Assembly: GCF_001429545.1 (NCBI RefSeq)
Contig: NZ_LMSP01000002.1
Location: 1 to 64,000, forward strand
Length of the DNA stretch: 64,000 nucleotides
Source: Paenibacillus sp. Soil787
Lineage (GTDB): Bacteria; Bacillota; Bacilli; Paenibacillales; NBRC-103111
Direction: 5' to 3'
Positions 42,343-50,897 of the stretch are shown here, one piece after another. Under the pieces are notes generated by a model. That model was not told where the DNA came from and did no database searches. It was given only the letters and a program-made list of their open reading frames with translations. Each line of letters opens with the position of its first letter. Position 1 is the stretch's first letter. The position numbers and the translations under genes were made by a program.

Positions 42343-44790
42343 GTGAAAAAATTTGCTAGTGCATGGCTCCTCATCATGATGCTAATGGCAGTAACCATTC
42401 CGGTTGCGACCGTACAGGCTGCAGGTACCACTTATTATGTTGATTCTTCAGGAGGAAACGATAGTAACAGCGGTACTAGCACTTCATCTGCATGGCAAAC
42501 ATTAACAAAGGTTAATGGCATTACCTTCCAGCCCGGTGACCAAATTTTATTTAAAGCTGGAGGATCGTGGGCTGGCACGCTGAGCCCTCTTGGTTCAGGG
42601 GATAGCACCAATCAAATCACCATAGACATGTATGGAACCGGTAACAAACCATTGATTGCAGGAGGCGGTGTTGATGCATCGGTTTCCCTGAATGCTCAGG
42701 AATACTGGACGATTAACAACCTGGAAATAACCAACACTGCAGCTAGCAGAGCCGCAAGAAGCGGGATTAGAGTGCTTGCTAAAACAACGGGGATTACACA
42801 TGGCATCCACATTGCGAACAATAATATCCACGATGTAACCGGAGAAAACAGAAGGTCAATGCCTGCATATCAAAGTATGTATGATAACTCAGGAATTCAC
42901 ATCAGATTTGACGGTGACGCTACACCGACTGACCGTTTTGATGATGTGTTGATCGAAGGAAACAATATACATGATGTTTTGACAAGCGGTATTAAGGTTG
43001 ATTCAACAGGCGGTACGACTGCTGACCAATTGTTTACCAATGTCGTTGTTAGAAACAATATTGTTAGTAAAACGGGTTCCGACGGTGTGATTATAGGCAG
43101 TACTGTGAACGCGCTTATTGAACATAATTCGGTTTATGATGCCGGGTACAACGGTAATGCCGCCGATACACATCTTATTGCAGGTATGTGGGAAGTTATC
43201 TCTAAAGACACTGTTTTTCAATACAATGAAGTAGCTAGAACTAAATTGTTTGATGCTGACGGAACAGGGTTTGATACGGACTTTGGAACAGGTGGAACGA
43301 TTTACTTCCAGTACAATTATTCCCATGGGAACGAAGGCGGATTCTGGCTTGATTGTGCGCATATCACCCCGAATGGCTATATTAAAACTGTACTAAGATA
43401 TAACGTAAGCGTCGATGATATGTTGTATGTAGCAAGATCTGACGATAGGCCAGCCGACTTCTACAATAATACATTTTATAAGTCCAGCGGTTCACTTGAT
43501 GCAAGTCAAGGCGCGGACGGCAGCTCATATAGGTTCTGGAACAACATTTTCAATTACCAAACAAGTCCTAATTGGCAATCTTCGCAATATGACAATAATT
43601 TGTACTATCCTGAAGCCGCAAACGCTGCTGATGGTAATGCAGTGACTGGAAATCCTCAATTTGTGAATCCAGGCGTAGTTGGCGACGGTATGAGCTTTGC
43701 CGATAATTACAAACTTCAATCGACATCAGCAGCTATTGATAAAGGTAAACCTACTGCCGGTAATGGCGGGGTAGATTTCTGGGGCAACACGTTGTATAAT
43801 TTGATGCCAGATATTGGAGCTCAAGAATACGGTACGGATGGCACTTATGATTCGAATACGACGAATAAGTTTTCACTCGATTTTTCAACGACACAAGGTC
43901 AGAAAAACTGGAACTATATGCAATATAACGGCAGCACTTATTCGAATATGAGCTGGAATTCAAGCTTGGGCGCATGGAAGGGTGCAGGTACGTGGAATCG
44001 GATCTGGTCCCCGGCAATTCTTCATCCTGATACCAATGATACTGTATTGGCATGGAAGGCACCGAAAGCAGGACAGGTTAGAATCACTGGCAAACCAAGG
44101 AAAGATGGTGCCGGCGGCGACGGCGTGAATGTGAAGATGATGCAAAACAGTACGCAGCTCTGGCCAGCAAGCGGATGGCAGTTTATCGGTGCTTCAGACA
44201 TATCCGGAGTAGCACACGATGTAACAATCACTGTTGCAGCAAATGATATGATTTATTTTGTAGTGAATAAAAACGTAAACAACAGCAGCGACGGAACGTA
44301 CTGGGATCCTATGATCCGATACGCGTCTACGCTTGCCAATGATTTTTCATCTACCCAAAACTCGGGGTATTGGAATTATATGCAGTTAAGCGGAAGTACC
44401 TATTCGAATATGACCTGGGATGCAACCTTAAACCATTGGAAAGGAACTTATACGTATAACCTCATCTGGTCTCCATCCCAGATCCATCCTGATACTAATG
44501 ATTCCGTAGTAGCATGGAAAGCTCCTGTTATAGGGTCGGTAAGAATTACCGGTAATCCTAAGAAAGGAAATAGCGGCGGCGATGGCGTGAATGTAAAGAT
44601 CATGAAGAACGGAACGCAGATCTGGCCTGCAAGCGGCTGGCAATTTATTGGAGGAACCGACACTGTTGGGGTTACACACGATATAACGACAACCGTTGCA
44701 GCTAATGATATGATTTATTTTATCGTAGATAAGAACGGAACCAATTCCAATGACGAAACAACCTGGAATCCGACGGTAGCTTACCAATAA
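42343..44790 (+). CDS. Secreted right-handed beta-helix protein with twin C-terminal modules
   Basis: 815 residues, GTG start with AAAGGGGA upstream. Signal peptide (1-27, cut after VQA). Residues 28-500 are a right-handed parallel beta-helix: YYVDSSGGNDSNSGTS, many ISNNxI/IHDV-type turns (NNNIHDVTG, GNNIHDVLTSG) and the family end DIGAQEYG. Such helices are seen in pectate lyases and several glycosidases. Two tandem modules of about 145 residues (near 510-660 and 668-815) share NDxVxAWKAP, VRITGxP and GDGVNVK. These look like carbohydrate-binding beta-sandwiches, of a type I do not recognise. Likely cleaves or binds an extracellular polysaccharide. Confidence 0.88.
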   Translation: MKKFASAWLLIMMLMAVTIPVATVQAAGTTYYVDSSGGNDSNSGTSTSSAWQTLTKVNGITFQPGDQILFKAGGSWAGTLSPLGSGDSTNQITIDMYGTGNKPLIAGGGVDASVSLNAQEYWTINNLEITNTAASRAARSGIRVLAKTTGITHGIHIANNNIHDVTGENRRSMPAYQSMYDNSGIHIRFDGDATPTDRFDDVLIEGNNIHDVLTSGIKVDSTGGTTADQLFTNVVVRNNIVSKTGSDGVIIGSTVNALIEHNSVYDAGYNGNAADTHLIAGMWEVISKDTVFQYNEVARTKLFDADGTGFDTDFGTGGTIYFQYNYSHGNEGGFWLDCAHITPNGYIKTVLRYNVSVDDMLYVARSDDRPADFYNNTFYKSSGSLDASQGADGSSYRFWNNIFNYQTSPNWQSSQYDNNLYYPEAANAADGNAVTGNPQFVNPGVVGDGMSFADNYKLQSTSAAIDKGKPTAGNGGVDFWGNTLYNLMPDIGAQEYGTDGTYDSNTTNKFSLDFSTTQGQKNWNYMQYNGSTYSNMSWNSSLGAWKGAGTWNRIWSPAILHPDTNDTVLAWKAPKAGQVRITGKPRKDGAGGDGVNVKMMQNSTQLWPASGWQFIGASDISGVAHDVTITVAANDMIYFVVNKNVNNSSDGTYWDPMIRYASTLANDFSSTQNSGYWNYMQLSGSTYSNMTWDATLNHWKGTYTYNLIWSPSQIHPDTNDSVVAWKAPVIGSVRITGNPKKGNSGGDGVNVKIMKNGTQIWPASGWQFIGGTDTVGVTHDITTTVAANDMIYFIVDKNGTNSNDETTWNPTVAYQ

Positions 44791-44860
44791 AGCAAACTTC
44801 CTGGAGGGGATGGTCTCGTGCCATCTTCTTCAGGCACTTAGTATGGTTAAGGAGAAGCTT

Positions 44861-46717
44861 ATGCTAAAAAAAGAAGAAATCCAAATACGCGATCCATTTA
44901 TTTTGGTTGATACAAATGAAATGAAATATTACCTTTATGGAACGACGGATAAAAATGCTTGGGAAGGAAAAGCGACGGGCTTTGACGTGTATATGAGCGC
45001 GGATCTGGAAAATTGGGAAGGGCCGTTCCCTGCTTTTCGGCCGGAAGCCGATTTCTGGGCGGACCAAAATTACTGGGCTCCTGAAGTTTATCTTTATCAG
45101 GGCAAGTATTACATGTTTGCCAGCTTTAAGGCAGACAACAAATGCAGGGGAACGCAAATCCTGGTTTCTGAGCATCCAATCGGGCCGTTCATCCCGCATT
45201 CGGATGGTCCTGTTACCCCGGCGAAATGGGAGTGTCTGGACGGAACTCTGTACGTCGATGAATCAAGGACTCCATGGATGGTATTTTGTCACGAATGGCT
45301 GCAGGTTCAAGACGGCGAAATGTGTGCCATCCAATTATCCAAGGATCTCAAATCAGTAATTGGCGAACCTTTGCTTCTGTTTCATGCTTCTGATGCACCG
45401 TGGGTTTGTGGATTTGCCAGGAGTGCTGCTTCAAAAGAAAAAAATAACTTTGTGACCGACGGTCCGTTCATGTATCGAGCGGAAAATGGGGAATTGTTAA
45501 TGCTCTGGTCAAGTCATGGGGCGGATGGTTACGCCATTGGGACAGCGCGTTCTGTAACAGGAGAAATGACGGGCCCATGGACCCATGATCACGATCCGTT
45601 ATTTGCAAAAGACGGCGGACATGGCATGCTATTTACAACTTTTGACGGAAAATTCATGCTTACTATCCATAGACCTAATCATACGCCGGATGAAAGGCCT
45701 GTATTTCTGCCCGTGTACGAGCTAAATGGCCGATTAAGCTTAAAAAAAGCCTATAAAAATCCAATCGTCCTGCAGCGTGCAGACCCTTGGATTTATAAAC
45801 ATACTGACGGTTACTATATTTTTACGGCTTCAGTTCCTGCGTATGACTGCATTGAATTGAGAAGAGCCAAAACCATCCAGGGATTGGAATCCGCCGTTCC
45901 AACTATCATATGGACACAACATGCCAAGGGCAGGATGAGCTCTCATATATGGGCTCCTGAACTCCATTTTATAGATGGCAAATGGTATATCCATTTTGCT
46001 GCCGGAGGCTCAGACGAAGACAAGGACGAGAAGTGGCAGCACCGGATGTACGTGCTTGAAAATGAAGCCGTGAATCCGATCGAAGGGGCATGGGTGGAAA
46101 AAGGCCAGCTTCATACGAACTGGGACTCCGTTGCTCTGGACGCTACCACCTTTGAACACCAAGGAGTACGGTACCTTGTTTGGGCGCAAAATGACCCTGA
46201 AATCGAAGGGAATTCGAATCTTTACATGGCTGAAATGAGCAATCCTTGGACGATAAGCGGTAAGCAGGTTTTGCTTTCGAAGCCAGAGTATGACTGGGAA
46301 ATTGTAGGCTATGGGGTTAATGAGGGGCCTGCTGTACTTAAGAAAAACGGTAGAATATTTATCAGTTATTCGGCAAGCGCCACGGATAGCAATTATTGTA
46401 TGGGATTACTAACAGCTTGGGAGACAAGCGATCTATTAGATCCTGAATCATGGACCAAATCGCTAGAGCCCGTTTTCAAATCCAATGAAGAATCCGGACA
46501 ATATGGTCCAGGGCATAACTGCTTTACGGTATCAGAGGATGGATCAGAGGATATTATGATTTATCATTCCCGGAGCTATAAGGAAATCATCGGTGATCCG
46601 CTGTTTGATCCCAATCGTCACGCACGCGCTCAAAAATTAGACTGGAATGTAGACGGAACTCCAAACTTTGGAGTACCTGTTGCAGATCAAGAAGTCTTGA
46701 AAGTTGCCCGACTATAA
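44861..46717 (+). CDS. Double-domain GH43 glycosidase (arabinofuranosidase/xylosidase-like)
   Basis: 618 residues from the ATG at 44861, with AAGGAG 6 nt upstream; the frame open from 44810 has no sensible site. Two GH43-type five-bladed propellers lie in tandem: domain 1 near 1-310 with IRDPFIL (base Asp) and NYWAPEVY, and domain 2 near 310-618 with QRADPWIY and SSHIWAPELHF, each with its own Asp. Glu acid candidates are in ECLDGTLYVDE and the matching region of domain 2. No signal peptide, so it acts inside the cell on imported oligosaccharides, perhaps arabino- or xylo-oligomers. Ends the locus started at 33726. Confidence 0.93.
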   Translation: MLKKEEIQIRDPFILVDTNEMKYYLYGTTDKNAWEGKATGFDVYMSADLENWEGPFPAFRPEADFWADQNYWAPEVYLYQGKYYMFASFKADNKCRGTQILVSEHPIGPFIPHSDGPVTPAKWECLDGTLYVDESRTPWMVFCHEWLQVQDGEMCAIQLSKDLKSVIGEPLLLFHASDAPWVCGFARSAASKEKNNFVTDGPFMYRAENGELLMLWSSHGADGYAIGTARSVTGEMTGPWTHDHDPLFAKDGGHGMLFTTFDGKFMLTIHRPNHTPDERPVFLPVYELNGRLSLKKAYKNPIVLQRADPWIYKHTDGYYIFTASVPAYDCIELRRAKTIQGLESAVPTIIWTQHAKGRMSSHIWAPELHFIDGKWYIHFAAGGSDEDKDEKWQHRMYVLENEAVNPIEGAWVEKGQLHTNWDSVALDATTFEHQGVRYLVWAQNDPEIEGNSNLYMAEMSNPWTISGKQVLLSKPEYDWEIVGYGVNEGPAVLKKNGRIFISYSASATDSNYCMGLLTAWETSDLLDPESWTKSLEPVFKSNEESGQYGPGHNCFTVSEDGSEDIMIYHSRSYKEIIGDPLFDPNRHARAQKLDWNVDGTPNFGVPVADQEVLKVARL

Positions 46718-46842
46718 GAGGATAAGTGAGGCTAAAAGCATTACTTGAAACTTTTACGTCCTTACCTCAAATGATTTTTCCTCCAAGTTCCATTAGGCAG
46801 ATGAATAACAGTGAAGTATCATTTAGCGTAGGGTGATAAAAA

Positions 46843-47688
46843 ATGTTCATTTCTCCTATGCTAGCGTACAATGCAAAAAATAATAAACCATTTTACAGTA
46901 AACATCATTTAGCGGAACCGAAATTAGATGGTCTAAGATGTATTGTTTCCAACATGGATAGACTCTATGTTTATACGAGACATAATAACTTGATTACAAA
47001 TAAATTCCCCGAGTTGTATAGTTGCCCCCTGCCTGAAGGAACCATACTTGATGGCGTATTAATCATGATGGACGATCAAGGGAAACCAGATTTTGAAGCC
47101 ATGTCAGCCAGGTTTTTATCAAGTAAAAACAAAACACCTGTGATATTCTGCGCATTTGACATTTTGAGATACAAAGGAATTGACGTCACGGGTTTAACCT
47201 TACTGGGGCGTAAAGAACTGTTGGACAAGGCTTTCACTGAAAATGAGAACTATAAGAAGATTAAAGTATTTGAGGGAAATGCAGTTGATTATTATGAGCA
47301 GGTTCGTGGGCGGGGACTAGATGGCATCATCATGAAATCTAAAAAAGAGAATTCCAAATACGAAATAGACAAACGCTCCAAACAATGGCAAAAGGTGATT
47401 AACTGGACTTATGCGGATGTGTTCATTTCCGGTTACAGAAAAAATAATTTTGCTTTATTGGCCTCTATTGATGCAGCTGATGGCTCCAAGTTCCCAGTCG
47501 GGGTTATAGAGTCAGGTGTAACATCCGTTCATCAGCAAGCTTTTGATAGCTTGAAAAATCGCTTAGTATTCAAGGAAGACCAGAACTTTGCTTATATGGA
47601 ACCACGAATCATGGCAAAGATTAAGACAAGAAATTGGACCAAAAGCGGAAAACTGAGGTCGCCAGTATTCATGGAATTCGTGATTTAA
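46843..47688 (+). CDS. ATP-dependent DNA ligase (phage YoqV-type)
   Basis: 281 residues, AGGGTGAT upstream. Motif I EPKLDGLR (26-33) supplies the Lys that becomes adenylated; ILDGVLI near 65 is motif III but has Val where Glu is usual; FCAFDILRYKG is motif IIIa, GLDGIIMKSK motif IV and WQKVINW motif V. It is the short adenylation-plus-OB form found in prophages such as SPbeta (YoqV) and in NHEJ ligases. No Ku gene is nearby. Its role is uncertain; the family joins nicks in dsDNA using ATP. Confidence 0.88.
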   Translation: MFISPMLAYNAKNNKPFYSKHHLAEPKLDGLRCIVSNMDRLYVYTRHNNLITNKFPELYSCPLPEGTILDGVLIMMDDQGKPDFEAMSARFLSSKNKTPVIFCAFDILRYKGIDVTGLTLLGRKELLDKAFTENENYKKIKVFEGNAVDYYEQVRGRGLDGIIMKSKKENSKYEIDKRSKQWQKVINWTYADVFISGYRKNNFALLASIDAADGSKFPVGVIESGVTSVHQQAFDSLKNRLVFKEDQNFAYMEPRIMAKIKTRNWTKSGKLRSPVFMEFVI

Positions 47689-47691
47689 AAT

Positions 47692-47739
47692 AAAAAGACT
47701 GAAATCACCAAAGGAGGAAGTGGTGGTTACAGTCTTTTT
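47692..47739. terminator. Bidirectional terminator between ligase and SASP
   Basis: AAAAAGACTG pairs with CAGTCTTTTT, with an inner CACCA/TGGTG pair. T-rich on both ends, serving convergent genes. Confidence 0.85.
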
Positions 47740-47765
47740 GTTTTACTTTTACTTCAACCAAGGAA

Positions 47766-47987
47766 TTAGCGTCTAATTCCGCCGGTTAGTTGTTGTTCAG
47801 CCAGTTGAACTAATCTTCTCGTAATGTTACCACCGAGTGCGCCGGTATCACGAGTAGCCATGTAGCCGTAATAACCATCTTGAGGAATCTGAATACCTAA
47901 TTCTTGAGCGACTTCATATTTCATTTGGTCAAGAGCTGCTCTTGCTTGTTGCACGACTAATGTATTGCTGTTTCTTCTTCTAGACAT
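47766..47987 (-). CDS. Alpha/beta-type small acid-soluble spore protein
   Basis: 73 residues from the ATG at 47987, with AAGGAG 8 nt upstream. The text LVVQQARAALDQMKYEVAQE then LGI and RDTGALGGNITRRLVQLAEQQL matches the two conserved alpha/beta-SASP blocks, including the GPR protease site EVAQELGI and the DNA-binding G-x-TRRLV. It coats and protects spore DNA and is degraded at germination. A sigma-G promoter is visible at 48018-48047. Confidence 0.96.
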   Translation of the reverse strand: MSRRRNSNTLVVQQARAALDQMKYEVAQELGIQIPQDGYYGYMATRDTGALGGNITRRLVQLAEQQLTGGIRR

Positions 47988-48017
47988 TTGATTCACTCCT
48001 TTTTTGTGGTGTAGGAG

Positions 48018-48047
48018 TATTTTGTGGATTAAATGGTTTTTTATTCA
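48018..48047 (-). promoter_or_regulatory. Sigma-G promoter of the SASP gene
   Basis: On the minus strand TGAATA (48047-48042), a 17-bp spacer and CAAAATA (48024-48018) match the forespore sigma-G consensus TGAATA-N17/18-CATACTA at all -35 and five of seven -10 positions, 31 bp before the start. Confidence 0.75.
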
Positions 48048-48065
48048 TCTTACCAAAATTAATTT

Positions 48066-48092
48066 CCGAGAAGTCGATTTTCGCCTTCTCGG
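48066..48092. repeat. Dispersed palindrome, copy B
   Basis: CCGAGAAG-T-CGA and TCG-C-CTTCTCGG are a near-perfect inverted repeat around TTT, followed by GGCGAGCTTCAGCTCGTG. Related to 483-509. Confidence 0.6.
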
Positions 48093-48133
48093 TCTCTGTG
48101 GGCGAGCTTCAGCTCGTGCTATAAGTTTTCTTA

Positions 48134-48189
48134 TTGACACAACCGCTGGAAAAAGATATATTTTTCAGTGTAATAAGTAATTATTACGA
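48134..48189 (+). promoter_or_regulatory. znu promoter with Zur-like box
   Basis: TTGACA (48134-48139) and TATATT (48157-48162) at 17-bp spacing form a near-consensus sigma-A promoter. AAGTAATTATTACGA (48175-48189), overlapping the transcription start, fits the B. subtilis Zur box TCGTAATNATTACGA at all but the first two positions. Repression by Zn-Zur when zinc is sufficient is expected. Confidence 0.75.
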
Positions 48190-48267
48190 TTTATAAGCCG
48201 TGATGCCTTATAACTTACATGTAGTTTGGGCTTCGACATATGAATCGAGGATAGTCGCGATGTTAAT

Positions 48268-48282
48268 TCGTAATTTTTACAT
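48268..48282 (+). promoter_or_regulatory. Second, weaker Zur-like half-site
   Basis: TCGTAATTTTTACAT keeps the left half TCGTAAT and TTAC of the right half of the Zur consensus, 25 bp before the znuC start, in the leader region. Confidence 0.4.
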
Positions 48283-48307
48283 ATAAAACCGGAAAGGATT
48301 TGTTCTT

Positions 48308-49015
48308 ATGCTGGTAGCCTCCATGAATGAGGTGGAATTCGGTTACAATGACGTCCCTTGTATTCAAGATGCGAGTGTAGAGATTCAGTCGGGTGAATTT
48401 GTAGCAATAACGGGACCCAATGGTGCAGCCAAGTCGACCTTGTTGAAATTGCTTCTTGGCTTGCTTGATCCTTGGAAAGGGACAATTTTCCTATCTTCTA
48501 CCAATAAAGAGGGCAGGAAGCTGAGAGTGGGTTACGTATCTCAGCAAATTTCTGCCTTCAACAGTGGATTCCCTAGCACGATATTGGAATTTGTCCAATC
48601 AGGCAGATATGCAAGCCGATCGTGGTTTCGTAAACTCGACAAAGAGGATGAGGCGCAGACGGAGAAAGCACTCCGTCAGGTTGGGATGTGGGATTTGCGC
48701 AAGCGCAAGATCGGTGAGCTCTCAGGCGGCCAAAAGCAGCGTATTTGCATCGCCAGAGCGCTAGCGCAGGAGCCCGATATGCTTGTTCTCGATGAACCGA
48801 CGACAGGGATGGATCAGGATAGCCGCTTTGGTTTCTACGAGTTGATGCATCATCAAGTGAAAGCTCACGGGCGAACCGTTGTTATGGTGACGCATGGCCT
48901 TAGCGAGGTCGCTCCCTATCTGGATCGTATCATTGAGCTGGAAAGAAAGGAGGATGGCGGATGGAAATGCTGCACTACGACTTCATGCAGCGGGCATTTT
49001 GTGCCGGTGGGTTAA
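48308..49015 (+). CDS. znuC: Zinc ABC transporter ATPase
   Basis: 235 residues. Walker A reads GPNGAAKST near 36-44, with Ala in place of the Gly before the Lys, a variant I believe is seen in Firmicute zinc/manganese ATPases. Signature LSGGQKQR is near 138 and Walker B MLVLDEPTTG near 158. Powers zinc import with ZnuB and ZnuA in the cytoplasmic membrane. First gene of the operon behind a Zur-like promoter. Its 3' end overlaps znuB by 55 nt. Confidence 0.92.
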   Translation: MLVASMNEVEFGYNDVPCIQDASVEIQSGEFVAITGPNGAAKSTLLKLLLGLLDPWKGTIFLSSTNKEGRKLRVGYVSQQISAFNSGFPSTILEFVQSGRYASRSWFRKLDKEDEAQTEKALRQVGMWDLRKRKIGELSGGQKQRICIARALAQEPDMLVLDEPTTGMDQDSRFGFYELMHHQVKAHGRTVVMVTHGLSEVAPYLDRIIELERKEDGGWKCCTTTSCSGHFVPVG

Positions 49016-49848
49016 TTGCTATCCTGGCTTCGATTCTGGGGGTTTATCTGATGCTTCGCAGGCAAGCACTGATGGCTGACATGCTCTCTCATGTTTCCTT
49101 AGCAGGGGTTGCAGGAGGTGCGTATTTAAACATCAATCCAACTTTGACTGGATTTGTTGTAGCTACGCTGGGAGCCATAGCTGTTGAATATGTGAGGAGG
49201 TCCTATAAAACGTATAGTGAAATTTCGGTTGCCATCATTATGGTGGGTGGATTATCAACAGCAGTGATCATCATGAGTCTCAAGCAAAGCATTAATAAAG
49301 GCTTCTCCGCTTACTTATTCGGCTCTGTTGTTGCTGTGAATGAAACCGAGCTTCTTCTCATGTTTGTGGTAGCGATAATCGGGGGCATCTTTTTCTATAT
49401 TTTTCGTCGTCCGCTCTATCAGATTACATTCGATGAAGATACGGCTAAGACCAATGGGCTTCCTGTAAAATGGATCTCACTTGGCTTTAGCGTCTTAACC
49501 GGTATGATTGTATCTGCGGCTATGCCGATTGTGGGAGTTCTTCTCGTTTCGGCATTAATTGTATTGCCCGCGGCACTTGCCATTCGAATTGCACCTAGTT
49601 TTACATCCGCACTTTTTATAGCAATGAGCATTGGTTTACTTGGTGTCATTTCTGGACTTACTGCTTCCTATCAGCTTAGTACACCTCCAGGTGGAACAAT
49701 AGCGCTGCTTCTCTTGTTTATTCTTATTGCTGGCCTTGGTTTGAAAAAGGTCGTGCTAACTTTTAGCAAAAGCAAAGCCAAAAATGCAATCGACACCATC
49801 CCTCGTATGTCCAAAGAAATACCAATTTCATCACTCAACAAATTTTAG
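48961..49848 (+). CDS. znuB: Zinc ABC transporter permease
   Basis: 295 residues, start at the ATG preceded by AAAGGAGGA 6 nt upstream, inside the end of znuC. ABC-3-type permease with about eight hydrophobic segments and the LMLRRQALMADMLSHVSLAGVA loop near 25-45 that contacts the ATPase. The C-terminal tail is short and basic. Membrane channel for Zn2+ delivered by ZnuA. Confidence 0.93.
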   Translation: MEMLHYDFMQRAFCAGGLIAILASILGVYLMLRRQALMADMLSHVSLAGVAGGAYLNINPTLTGFVVATLGAIAVEYVRRSYKTYSEISVAIIMVGGLSTAVIIMSLKQSINKGFSAYLFGSVVAVNETELLLMFVVAIIGGIFFYIFRRPLYQITFDEDTAKTNGLPVKWISLGFSVLTGMIVSAAMPIVGVLLVSALIVLPAALAIRIAPSFTSALFIAMSIGLLGVISGLTASYQLSTPPGGTIALLLLFILIAGLGLKKVVLTFSKSKAKNAIDTIPRMSKEIPISSLNKF

Positions 49849-49860
49849 GAGGAAAAAGTA

Positions 49861-50805
49861 ATGAAAAAAATCTGGGTAACGAAATCACTTGCTTTTACCG
49901 TACTATCTGCTGCACTCTTATCGGGATGTGCATCTAAAACCGCTTCAAGCGATGGCAAATTAAATGTCGTTACAACCTTCTACCCGATGTATGAATTCAC
50001 TAAGCAAGTTGCAGGTGATCACGCCAATGTGATTGCTCTAATCCCGCCGGGGGCCGAACCCCATGACTGGGAGCCTAGTGCCAAAGATATGAAACAACTG
50101 AAGAACGCCAATGTGTTTGTATACAACGGTATCGTAGAAGGATGGGCAGAGCAATCCCTTAAGAGTGCTGAGAATAAGGATCGTGTTGTGGTTGAAGCCA
50201 GTAAAGGAATTGAATTAATGGAAGGCTTACCGGAGGAAGAGAACCAAGCGGATCCCAAGAAAGAAGCGCATGGAGACAAAATCCTGGATCCGCATGTTTG
50301 GTTAACGCCGGTTCTTGCTCAAAAAGAGGTTGAGGCCATAGTGGTTGGGTTAACGCAAGCTGACCCTGCTCACAAGGATGATTATCGAAAAAATGCGGAT
50401 GCCTATATCGGAAAGCTGAAAGCCTTGGATGAGTCATTTAAAACAGGTCTTAAAAATGTGAAGCATAAAGAGTTCGTCACACAGCATGCTGCTTTTGGTT
50501 ATTTGGCCAAAGAATACGGGCTGACACAGGTTCCTATTGCCGGACTTTCCCCTGAAGAAGAGCCAGCTCCTGATAAAATGGCAGAAATTATCAAGTTCTC
50601 GAAAGATAATAAGGTACAAACGATTTTCTTTGAAACCCTTGTAGATCCTAAGGTTGCGAGTACAATTGCGAAAGAAGTCGGTGCGAAAACGGCTGTGCTG
50701 AACCCCATAGAGGGATTAACGGACGATGATAAAAAGAAAAACCTTGATTACATCGGTGTTATGACGAATAACCTGGAAGCATTGAAAAAAGCGCTGAATG
50801 AATAA
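49861..50805 (+). CDS. znuA: Zinc-binding lipoprotein of the ABC transporter
   Basis: 314 residues, AGGAGG upstream. Lipobox LLSGC (near 20-24). Cluster-9 metal-binding fold: VVTTFYPMYEF, GAEPHDWEPS with the first His, DPHVWL with the second, VTQHAAFGYLA with the third, and FFETLVDPKVA with the acidic ligand. A short acidic, His-containing loop (EENQADPKKEAHGD) precedes DPHVWL, like the zinc-collecting loops of ZnuA and AdcA. Captures Zn2+ outside the membrane. Confidence 0.94.
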   Translation: MKKIWVTKSLAFTVLSAALLSGCASKTASSDGKLNVVTTFYPMYEFTKQVAGDHANVIALIPPGAEPHDWEPSAKDMKQLKNANVFVYNGIVEGWAEQSLKSAENKDRVVVEASKGIELMEGLPEEENQADPKKEAHGDKILDPHVWLTPVLAQKEVEAIVVGLTQADPAHKDDYRKNADAYIGKLKALDESFKTGLKNVKHKEFVTQHAAFGYLAKEYGLTQVPIAGLSPEEEPAPDKMAEIIKFSKDNKVQTIFFETLVDPKVASTIAKEVGAKTAVLNPIEGLTDDDKKKNLDYIGVMTNNLEALKKALNE

Positions 50806-50831
50806 ATAGTGTGCGAATAGCATCTCTTCGT

Positions 50832-50857
50832 AGCAACTCTTCGAGTTTGCTCTTTTT
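50832..50857 (+). terminator. Terminator of znuCBA
   Basis: AGCAACTC pairs with GAGTTTGCT (one bulge) around TTC, followed by CTTTTTCTT. Confidence 0.7.
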
Positions 50858-50869
50858 CTTCAGACCAAT

Positions 50870-50884
50870 ACGTAAAATTTACGA
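50870..50884 (+). promoter_or_regulatory. Zur-like box before the metallochaperone gene
   Basis: ACGTAAAATTTACGA contains the perfect palindrome CGTAAA-A-TTTACG and matches the Zur consensus TCGTAATNATTACGA at 11 of 14 defined positions. It lies 13 bp before the start codon. Confidence 0.65.
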
Positions 50885-50897
50885 ATAGAAAGAGGCA

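Noticed and set aside
44810-44860. Upstream start for the GH43 gene
   Set aside because: GGAGG is only 2 nt from that ATG, and the ATG at 44861 has AAGGAG at good spacing and begins at the domain.
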